Shown: one piece after another, positions 1-8,700 of the stretch
Position numbering within the stretch: the stretch's first letter is position 1
How the letters are laid out: each line of letters starts with the position of its first letter
NCBI GenBank assembly: GCA_964651445.1
Contig: CAZYYW010000012.1
Location: 1-33,747 of the forward strand
DNA from: GCA-2746365 sp964651445
GTDB taxonomy: Bacteria; Pseudomonadota; Gammaproteobacteria; SZUA-229
Direction of reading: 5' to 3'
Length of the DNA: 33,747 nt
Notes under the pieces: model-generated
Seen by the model: the letters and a program-made list of their open reading frames with translations, nothing else
What the model was told of the DNA's origin: nothing
Database searches by the model: none
Made by a program: the position numbers and the translations under genes

Positions 1-1
1 G

Positions 2-58
2 CAGGTTTCTTCCTCTGACCACAATGCAATCTCAGCGAATTTCAGGTTGTCATTATAG
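2..58 (+). CDS. possible 3' end of an upstream gene (partial)
   Basis: This is an open frame that enters from the left edge and stops with TAG at 56-58. It encodes only about 18 residues, ending in ISANFRLSL. The alternating hydrophobic/polar ending would suit the last strand of a beta-rich or outer-membrane protein, but that is a guess from very little sequence. A terminator-like palindrome starts about 50 bases downstream, which fits a transcript ending here. Another frame is open from 3 to 128, so the choice of frame is uncertain. Confidence 0.2.
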   Translation, partial: QVSSSDHNAISANFRLSL

Positions 59-107
59 GCGTTTTAAAAATCATTTCCACAGTAATGGGGATGATTTAGT
101 TTTTCTG

Positions 108-142
108 CCGCATCAGCATCGATGCTGATGAAGCGGATTTTT
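108..142 (+). terminator. terminator-like perfect palindrome followed by a T run
   Basis: CATCAGCATCGATGCTGATG at 111-130 is a perfect 20-base palindrome. It can fold into an 8-bp stem with a TCGA loop. CCG at 108-110 can also pair with CGG at 134-136 across a three-base bulge, and TTTTT follows at 138-142. This resembles a rho-independent terminator for whatever gene enters from the left. The bulge and modest T run leave open that it is instead a binding site for a dimeric protein. The rest of 1-361 shows no supported gene. Confidence 0.45.
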
Positions 143-249
143 ATGAGCTAGAAGCGAAAAAGTAATTTAATTAAGTGTGTGCATTTTTTTGAGCAGCTGC
201 AGTATAAGAGATTAATTATTAGCGAGTGGACGATCCATAGCATTAACAG

Positions 250-278
250 TTGTTCCTGAATTGGAAAGCTGATATAAA
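250..278 (+). promoter_or_regulatory. candidate sigma-70 promoter for the two-component pair
   Basis: TTGTTC at 250-255 and TATAAA at 273-278 are separated by 17 bases, about 80 bases before the histidine kinase start. The -10 matches the consensus at 5 of 6 positions and the -35 only at 3 of 6. In DNA this AT-rich such matches arise easily by chance. Confidence 0.28.
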
Positions 279-361
279 TAGATAAATATTGAATCTACTT
301 CTCAATAACATTGGTGTAGCCAGATTTTATCGTGTTGACTAAGCTCTAAAGAGAATTGTAT

Positions 362-1678
362 ATGAAATGTTTAAATAATTTTTTATCGAGCGGTCATTAT
401 TTTTCAAAAGATGAAAGCTTGCCGTTGTTCCGTTTTTCATTTCTAAATGTTTTGATGGTATTTGCCTCTTTTTTCACATTAATGAATTCTTTGGTATCAA
501 TGTCTGGGGTTGTTGATTTTGGCCCTGTTTTTGAAAAAGGAACACTGTTCTATGTGATTGTAAGTGTATTTGTTATTTACGCATTAAGGAAAAACAAGGC
601 ATATTATCCTTATGTGGTTAATTTTTTTATTGCTACTTCATTATCGTTATTTTATTTTGTTCTTTTGACCCGGCCGGAAGATGAATTTAGGCTGGTTGCG
701 TTTTTTTTAGCACTATTTATTTCTTATGTGTTATTGGGAAAAAAATATGGGGTGCTGATTTACTTTTTAATTATTGGTTCAATAATATTCATTGATATAA
801 ATTATGCTCTGTCACTTTCTGATTTTGCGTTATCCACGTTTTTCTCATTTTTTACGATATTTTCTATATTTCTCTTCTTCTTTTTAAGGAAAGTGGAAAT
901 GGATGTGCTTGAATTTCAAGTGTTAAATTTAGAACTCAAAGAAAGTGTATTAAAAGAGACTAAGCAAAGAATCGAACAGGAACAAATGCTTCTGCGTCAG
1001 TGCCGAATGGCAGATATGGGAGTGATGCTGGATTCTATTGCACATCAATGGCGGCAACCTCTTATGCATATTAATTCTATCTTGCTTAATATGGATGAGG
1101 CTGTTAAAAGTGAAAAATATGACAGCCAGATTCTTGTCAAAGAAGTCGAGGAAATAGGCTCTCTAACTGAACATATGTCTCGGACAATTGAAGATTTTAG
1201 GCATTTGTTTAAACCTGAGCAAAATTCTGAGGTCTTCGAGTTGGGTTCGGTTGTAAAGGATGTGCTTGTATTACTGAAAAATCAATTTTTTGACATTGAC
1301 TTAAACGTAAAAAATCCTGAAGAGATTACTATTGATGGTAATAAAACAGAATTAATGCAAGTGCTTATAATTATACTGTCAAACTCAGTTGAAGCACTTA
1401 AGCTGCAAAAAATAGACAATAAAAAAATAGATATTACCCTTCAGCAGTTGGGTAATGAGGTATCGATACTGATTGAGGATAATGCCGGAGGAATAAATTC
1501 TAATCATTTAGAGAAAATATTCGATCCATACTTTACAAGTAAAAAACAATCTGGTGGCACGGGACTTGGACTTTATATTGCAAAAATTATAATTACGCAA
1601 AAAATGGACGGCGTATTATCGGTGGTCAATACTTCTTCAGGAGCAATATTTTCAATAACCTTAACTAAGGTGATGTGA
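362..1678 (+). CDS. membrane-bound sensor histidine kinase
   Basis: This is a sensor kinase of about 438 residues. The N-terminal ~180 residues are very hydrophobic, with roughly six membrane-spanning segments and no recognisable periplasmic sensor domain. A short helical linker (about 180-215) leads to the phosphoacceptor box IAHQWRQPLMHINS, with His228 as the likely phosphorylation site. The C-terminal ATPase domain shows an N box (LSNSVEAL), a G1 box (EDNAGGI) and a G2 box (GGTGLGLYIAK). The HQWRQPL type of H box is common in kinases of epsilon- and deltaproteobacteria. A TTG codon at 356 would extend the frame by two residues, but ATG at 362 is preferred because AAAGAGA at 348-354 is well placed for it. 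The stop overlaps the start of the response regulator. Base composition is distinctly more AT-rich than the core genes further right. The signal sensed is unknown. Confidence 0.9.
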   Translation: MKCLNNFLSSGHYFSKDESLPLFRFSFLNVLMVFASFFTLMNSLVSMSGVVDFGPVFEKGTLFYVIVSVFVIYALRKNKAYYPYVVNFFIATSLSLFYFVLLTRPEDEFRLVAFFLALFISYVLLGKKYGVLIYFLIIGSIIFIDINYALSLSDFALSTFFSFFTIFSIFLFFFLRKVEMDVLEFQVLNLELKESVLKETKQRIEQEQMLLRQCRMADMGVMLDSIAHQWRQPLMHINSILLNMDEAVKSEKYDSQILVKEVEEIGSLTEHMSRTIEDFRHLFKPEQNSEVFELGSVVKDVLVLLKNQFFDIDLNVKNPEEITIDGNKTELMQVLIIILSNSVEALKLQKIDNKKIDITLQQLGNEVSILIEDNAGGINSNHLEKIFDPYFTSKKQSGGTGLGLYIAKIIITQKMDGVLSVVNTSSGAIFSITLTKVM

Positions 1679-2370
1679 TGTTATCAATACTTAAAGATCA
1701 TTCATTACTATATGTCGAAGATGAGCCTGAAATACAAAAAAATATTAGTCAATACCTCAGTAACTACTTTGAATGTATTTACCTGGCGGATAATGGTGAA
1801 AAAGCGTTAGAGCTATATAATTATTATAGACCTGATGTACTTATATTAGATATTAACCTACCAGGAATAAATGGATTAGATCTTGCTAGTCACATTAGGC
1901 AAGAAGATTCCGCAGTGAAAATTATTTTTCTTACTGCTTTTTCTGAAAAAGAAAAGTTATTGAAAGCAACCGAATTAAAACTTACTAAATATCTTATTAA
2001 ACCCGTATCCCCACGAGTTTTTAAAGAAACCCTTTGCTTAATTGCCAATGAGTTAATTCAGAATCCTTCCCGTTTTTTGGTCTTCAAAGATTCCTGCATT
2101 TGGGATAAAAAACAGCAACAACTGTCAATAAATGATGAACTTATCACCCTTTCTGAAAAAGAAAATCGTCTTCTTAACTTATTTATAAACAATAGCGAGA
2201 AAACGGTGAGTAATGAAAAAATTATAACAACTTTATGGTTAGACGCTATAGATCGAGATATATCGATAGATTCGGTTAAAAATCAGGTCAGTAAACTAAG
2301 AAAAAAGTTACCAAAAGGATGCATTAATAACGTTTATTCTGAGGGATATAGATTTAAATTGTTCAAATAA
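1678..2370 (+). CDS. OmpR-family response regulator (receiver + winged helix)
   Basis: This is a 230-residue response regulator. The receiver domain (about 1-120) has the acidic pair in YVEDEPE, the phosphoacceptor Asp58 in LILDINLPG, a Thr in FLTAF, and Lys in KYLIKP. The C-terminal ~100 residues form a winged-helix DNA-binding domain of the Trans_reg_C type, ending in the typical YSEGYRF hairpin. It is the cognate partner of the upstream kinase: the kinase TGA and this ATG share one base (TGATG), and AAGG at 1667-1670 serves as ribosome binding site. A GTG at 1675 is an alternative start. It is likely a transcription factor. The nearest candidate target is the exported-protein operon beginning about 135 bases downstream, but that link is inferred from position only. 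Confidence 0.92.
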   Translation: MLSILKDHSLLYVEDEPEIQKNISQYLSNYFECIYLADNGEKALELYNYYRPDVLILDINLPGINGLDLASHIRQEDSAVKIIFLTAFSEKEKLLKATELKLTKYLIKPVSPRVFKETLCLIANELIQNPSRFLVFKDSCIWDKKQQQLSINDELITLSEKENRLLNLFINNSEKTVSNEKIITTLWLDAIDRDISIDSVKNQVSKLRKKLPKGCINNVYSEGYRFKLFK

Positions 2371-2411
2371 TAGACTTGGTTCACACTATTTCAGTATTTC
2401 TTTCACGGTTC

Positions 2412-2440
2412 GTTACACTCTTTTGGCATAATTTTATAAC
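2412..2440 (+). promoter_or_regulatory. candidate promoter of the exported-protein operon
   Basis: GTTACA at 2412-2417 and TATAAC at 2435-2440 are separated by 17 bases, matching sigma-70 consensus at 4 of 6 and 5 of 6 positions. It lies 65 bases before the lipoprotein stub. GGTTCACAC (2378-2386) and GGTTCGTTACAC (2407-2418) lie upstream of or over the -35. They are possible half-sites for the adjacent response regulator, although their 29-base spacing is not a standard tandem spacing. Confidence 0.35.
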
Positions 2441-2505
2441 GTCATTTTGGGCTTGGTTTTAATTAGGCCTTTAAAGTGAGTCATAAATAAATAAGGAATT
2501 GTCAA

Positions 2506-2697
2506 ATGTACGTTGCAAATAAAAAAATACTTTTCATCTCATTCTTGTTCATCTTTATAAGTAGCCTTCTTTCGTGCGGTGGCAGCAGCAGTAATAACGA
2601 GGAAACCCCAGCAACACTTAGCGGAACGGCTGCCACAGGCGCAGCGATCGACGGCATTATCAATGTCTATGGTAGAAATGAGCGTGATAAGCGTTAA
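2506..2697 (+). CDS. short lipoprotein, probable truncated relative of the giant lipoprotein
   Basis: This is a 63-residue predicted lipoprotein. A lysine-containing N terminus and a hydrophobic segment lead to the lipobox LLSC at about residue 24, followed by GGSSSNNEE, a typical linker for an outer-membrane-anchored lipoprotein. AAGGAA about 10 bases upstream supports the ATG at 2506. The remaining sequence, LSGTAATGAAIDGIINVYG, resembles the start of a carboxypeptidase-regulatory-like beta sandwich and is laid out like residues ~20-60 of the next protein. It then ends abruptly in charged residues (RNERDKR). The best reading is that a longer gene lost its 3' part, leaving an expressed stub or a pseudogene. 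A genuine small lipoprotein cannot be excluded. Confidence 0.55.
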   Translation: MYVANKKILFISFLFIFISSLLSCGGSSSNNEETPATLSGTAATGAAIDGIINVYGRNERDKR

Positions 2698-2751
2698 TTG
2701 AGCCATTTCATAATGCAGACAATAATTGTTAATAATATTAAGTAACCCATC

Positions 2752-5700
2752 ATGATTAGAGCACACATTAAAAGTTATGTTTTTCTTGTCTTTCTAACAA
2801 CTGTATTGGTAGGTTGTGGGGGCGGCGGGTCTTCGTCAAATAACTCTGATAAAGCTAAAGTCATTGTTACAGGTGTGGTTCAAAAAGGTTTATTTACGAA
2901 CCTTAATGTAATCGCTTATCCGATAGACCCCAGTAGCGGTATAGTGGGTTTGCCTTTTCCTGTTGAGGTCAAAGGACAGGGTTACACCGTTGAGACTAAT
3001 GTCAATCAGGCATTATTGCTGGAAGCGATGGGGGAGTTTATTAATGATGTTAATGGTAGCCCTGTTCAGTTAGACAAACCGCTTAAAGTTTTGGTGAATA
3101 TTACGGATAAAGATGTTGAAGCAAACATTAATATTCTTACCACTGTTATTGCTGAAAAAACACTTAAGGATATTCCAAACTCCTCGCTAACAGTACCGGA
3201 AATAATCGCTCAACAAGAAAGCTTTGTTAATGATTTATTTGGCCTGCCAGAATCGACCAAACCAGAGCAACTTAGTTATGAAAATATACAGATTGATTCA
3301 GATTTAGCCGATCCAAATCTTTTATTGCTCCTGCTTTCAGCCGGTATTGTTGATGTACTTGAGGGTGACCAATTTTTCGCAGATGGCTTCTCTGAAATAC
3401 TGAATAGTGCTGTATCGGCGGCTACTGTCGGTGGTGCTATCACCGTACGCGAAACGTTGAATGGTATGGCTATTGATGATATTTATAGTCGAGTTCTCGA
3501 TTACGCAGGTTATGCTTTTTTACCTGATATTCTGCTTGACGGTAGTCCCGTTCTAGTTTGCGCGATTATTGTCGACACTTGTGATTGGATTTCCGATGAA
3601 CCTACCGTTACGGTTACTGCAAATGCGGTATATGAGGCTGCTGGTAAAGCTCATCTTACAATACAGTTGGGTAGGATTTCTCTCTTACCTGTCAAAATTA
3701 GTATCCGAACAGAATCAGGCTCAGCAATACAGGGCGTTGATTATATCGGTATGCTAGAAACAGTCGTTATTTCTCCAGGTAGTACGAGTAAGAATGTTGA
3801 ATTAGATATTGTCATTGATAATGAGACTGAACAGACGGAAGAGTTTACAATTTTAGTTGTATCATTAAACGAAACATTTTCCGTAATAACACCGTCGATA
3901 AAGTTATCTATACGGGACGGTGCACCAAATGGTTTTGAAAACAAGGATGTTTCAAATATGCTTATCGAGTCAGTTACTGTCCCTTTAATATGTTTGCCCG
4001 ATGGCGATTGCAGCCCGATAGATTCATCTAAATCTCTAGGTTTAGTTGAGGGTGGGAATATACTGGTTAAGTCGGAAATTGATCTTGCCGCTAACTGCGT
4101 TGATAGTGTTGATTGCCCTGAACTGAGTACTGACTGGTTAGTTGATTACTATCTTATTGCTAAGAATGCACTTGATGTACGGCAGTCTGAAACGGCATTG
4201 GGCTCATATATTTATAAACGGACAACAGTGCAGTTAGTATCAGAGTTAGCCAGTGTTCAAAATCCATTCATTAATATTGGTGGTATAGAAACCGCAAGTC
4301 TTATTAAGAGTGCGCATGATAATGGTTGGTCGCTTGAAGTGGAGGCACGTTTTGGCGTACCTGAATTAAGCAAAGTTGCTTCATTTCCTTCTGTTGTTCC
4401 ACTGCCTTCTTCAGTAACAGCTGGAAGCAGTGAAATTACATTTGGTACCGTGCTTAGTGTTACCGATGCAAATACTGCCGGTTGTTCGCATGGAGAATAC
4501 AGTATCAATGCAGTGTATCAAGACACGGCTAATGCAATTGAAATTACTGATACGATTAGTCTGCCTCCTGCGGGTACAGGAAGTCTTTGTGTGCAGTTTG
4601 ACTCCGTTGACCCAACGGGTGTTCCCGGTAATGTTGTGGATGGCAGCATTACAATTGACGAAGCTGGTTATAAGCTGCATGATGGTATGGGCGTCCGGGT
4701 GGTCAATCAGTATGCGGGTATTAATCTTCTGATTCCAGGATTTATTTCTATTTTTCCCAGTTATTTACACGCTGAAGGTTGGCCATTTGAATTTTTAATT
4801 GAAGATGTGACTTTGTCATCTATTGGTGTCGCTATTAATTATAGTGGCATGAAGTATGTTATGGATGTGGGTTACTCCGATCAAGACCCTCGAAAAAATG
4901 GACGGCTATATAGTAATGATATTTTTTACAGTGGTGTTTCAGGTCAATCAGGAAGTTTGATAATTACTTCCGATGGTCTGGATGGCACAATCGCTGTTGC
5001 TCCAAATGATTGGAACACCCTGTCTCTTGCGTTTCCAAAAGCCATAGTTCAGTGGCAAACTTTCACCCAGGAAATTAAGCAAAATAAGTTGCAGCCAACA
5101 CAGTTAAATATTTCCAGTTACGATATGCAGCAGGCAACAGCTTGTGCTGCGCCCGGTTGCGATGGGGATGCACCGCAAATGTGGCGTGTCGAAGCCAGTA
5201 ATGCAAAATTCGATGGTGATGGTTTTCTGCTAGGCGATGCGGTCAATAAACGTGCTGATCAGATTGTTGTATTTGGTGCAAAAGGAAATGGCACATTTGC
5301 TTGGTCTCGTCCAGATGATCTGGTGTTACAGCAAAATCTTAAACTTGCCATTCCCGGGTATGTAATACCTGCAGTTGAACGCGTGAGTGATTACCTGCTT
5401 GCTCATCTTAATGACACTCCGCTAGATGCCGATTTATCTCGTCATCCAATGGGTAGCCTTGCTTTTAATGATGGCAATTTCCATCCAGTTGGATTGTCAG
5501 TGGGGCCCGAAATTTATCGTAATGCACAAGGTTTTCCTGAAACGGGTGATGGACAGAATCTGTCTGTGTTTGATAATGGTTTAACAATAAACAATGGTGT
5601 TGATGATCCGTTTAATCTCACTTCATCTGTTGCCGTTAAATATGTGCTGCGAAATGCAGGGCTGACCGGGGTGTTCAATGTTTCGGCAAGTAGTTTAAAT

Positions 5701-8700
5701 TCAAACGTACCATTTTATGGTTATCCAATAAATCTTTCACGTTTTGCCGTACGTGCTACTGATAATACGTTAGATACGTTTACCTGGATAGATGGTCGCC
5801 TGGCTTTGAATGGTGATGCTGGTGGGCCAGATGGTCTGGATATCTGGTTTGAAAATCTTGAAATTAACTGTGCTGCGCGGCTTGCTAACGTGGACTTAAT
5901 ATTTGAACAATGTGATGCTATTGATAATAATGGTAATGACATTATTGATGAAAATTGTTTGCCTCGTTTATATAGCTGGCAAACAGAAACAGATATTTTT
6001 TCAGCCGGATTTAGTGGTTCTGAAAATGGACTTGCCTGTGCGACTGGAACTCAATCTTTCGCCTTAGATCAACAGCTGTATTTTGCAGCTTTGAATAAGC
6101 CTGTCGCCTTTCAAACGCAGTGGAATGCGTTAGGTGATTTAGTGAGTCACACTAGCGGTGAGTTACCAAATTATCGTTTTGATAAAAGTAATGACGGTGA
6201 TGGCTTCCCGATAAAAACTCAAGGGGCGAAATTAGCTTCTGGACAGATAGATGGTGTCGGTTATGGCTGGCTGGAATTTACCAATACACGTTTGGGTGTG
6301 CCGTTTTGGAATGGGATAGAAGCGGATCTACGATTGGCGAATCGACAGAAGTTTGCAGATCTTGTCGCTGAACCCACGGTAGTTTTACCTGCAGGCGAGC
6401 TTGCTGTTCAGCAGACCGCTACAGCGCAAACGAATAAACAGTTACTACAGAAAACCATCGATAATGAAGTCTTCATTGATGCTCAATACCAATGGGGTAA
6501 TACAGGTTTTGGTTTTACACTGCCGGTTTATTATCAGCCTTACCAGTTTGATTCGGGGCAAAATGATGCAGATGCAAGCGGTCGTCAGTCACGCTTTGTA
6601 GGGCAAATGCTATCGAAAGACCTTTTTGTGATGGACGTTAATGCGGGTATTAATTTTATTGAGCCTGATCGAACCAAGCTTAGTTTCGGTGCAAGTGCTG
6701 ATTTTGAAAAGTTAGGAAACATAAGCTTTCAGGTTGATCCAACGGATCCAGAAAGTAGCCGAGCCGTGGATGATCTTTTAATATCATTAAACATTATTAG
6801 TGATCCTTTGCTTGAACCAGCGCTCACCGATTTTCTTGATTCGATTAATGTGATTAATCGTTTTGCAAGTCGTGGCTTGGATGAGGCCGTACAAAAAGGT
6901 TTACAACTGGCGATTAAAGAAGCAGGGCAGACGAGCCCTTCTGGCGATCCTTTTGTGGCTGCAAGTGAAGCGCTTGCTTTGGTACGAAGTGGACCACAAC
7001 AAGTAATTACCATCATTTCAGATGAGATCAAACAGCCATTAAATAATCAATTGTTTGCCCTGGAACAACAACTGCGTGATGGAATTGGCTTATTAGATAA
7101 TGCTGCGATATCAAAAGAAGTAGCATTAAGTCATATTGATACGGTCATAACCGGAGTAAAACAGGTTAAAGAAGAGGCCTTTGCCATTGATGCAAGACTT
7201 GATGCTACCGTAATGCGTGCGCAAGGCTTAATAACGAATGTGCAACCAATACTGGGTGATGTGGAAACGGCAATGAATCAAATTGAGAGCATCATGCAGG
7301 AAAAAGTTGTGTTTACAGCATCTATATGTACTGGTGACTTTTCTTCATTTTCCGAGGAAAAAGGTTACCTTGATAAAGTATTAGCACGTTTCGCTTCTGT
7401 ACGTAGTCTGGCTAATACTATTAAAAACAGTGATGCGTTGTTTCTTGTCGCTGAACAACTATCGATCGATACTGAACAAAAAAATCGCCTGGATACATCA
7501 AAACGACGAGTGCGTGAAGCTGTTGGAGAATTGCTAAGTTTTGTCGAGGCTGCTGAGCTAGCAGTACGTAATGCAGTGTGTTCTGGGGACGTTAACGACG
7601 TGCTTGATGGTGTGAATGTATTGTTGAGTCGCGTACGTGGTGATGTGGCTGCGGCGAACCTGGCGTTAGTGGGTGCTTCGGAAGCTATCGATGATCTTTT
7701 AGATTTACGCCTTAAGCTTAAGGATGCAATTGTTAAACCGATTGATCAGTTGGTAGAAATTTTAGAGACGGCAAGTGACCATTTGGAAGGCGATATTATT
7801 CAGGCAAATGAAGTTTTTGCCAGTATCGATAATGGTGTTAATGGACTGCTTGACAGCGTTTTTGATGATGCTCGAAATGAAATTAACGTGGTGATTACTG
7901 GTATTGAAATAAAGTTGCTGGCATCACTTGATGGTTTACTGCCTGGTGCTTATATGTCTCCGCAACAATTACGTGAGATGTTGGTAACTGAAGTAATGCG
8001 TAGCGAACCGATTAAATTGATGCGGCGAAAAATGGATAAGCACTTCTCTGAAATTGCTTATTCAGCTAACGGTATCGTTCTGCAGTATCTTGATCAGTTG
8101 AATTTAGTCATCCAGAGTGCGTTGGCAAGTATCAATGGCCCGGTGAATGATGCTTTATCAGCGGCGACTGCTGGGGTTCGAGTAATTCCTTTGCAAGCGG
8201 CAGGTATCGATGGTTATGCAACGATTGCAGGTAATGAGCTTGAACGTGCGCATATTGGTGCCGAATGGTCGATGCGTGGTGGTGATGATGATAATCCAAC
8301 AACATACCGCGCAGCACTTGATGCAGAAAGTTGGTCCGCACGAAATTTATCTGATGATCTGGAAACGGCTACTCCGTGTTCACCTAATGATGCCAGCAGT
8401 TTATTGGATGTAAAAATATCGGCTTATGGATTACCAATCAATATTTTGGAATCCGATATAGAGCTGGAAAAACTTTATCTTGGCTTTACCTTGCAACAAG
8501 GTGGCAACGGTGAGCCGCCTTTGATACCTATTGGCGTTTTCGGTGGCATCAATATCATGGGATCTATTTCATTTACTGATGCTACGGTTACAGACCCTGC
8601 ATTTGCTGCGGGTCTTGGTAAGTTGCAAACGTATATCGGTGCTTCTGCAGCGGCAAGTTTCAGTGGTCTTGAAGCAGAGGTGGCCTTCCTGGTCGGTCGT

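Noticed and set aside
3..128. Second open frame at the left edge ending inside the palindrome
   Set aside because: Its translation is rich in His, Arg and Cys with no family likeness, and it would end within the terminator-like hairpin.
97..165. Possible gene 3' end reading SIDADEADFYELEAKK
   Set aside because: The frame has a stop at 97-99, contains no start codon, and translates the palindrome. There is too little to support a gene.
6729..7031. 100-residue minus-strand frame inside the giant lipoprotein gene
   Set aside because: The plus strand is one uninterrupted 2143-codon frame with protein-like composition. The antisense frame is a by-product of it.
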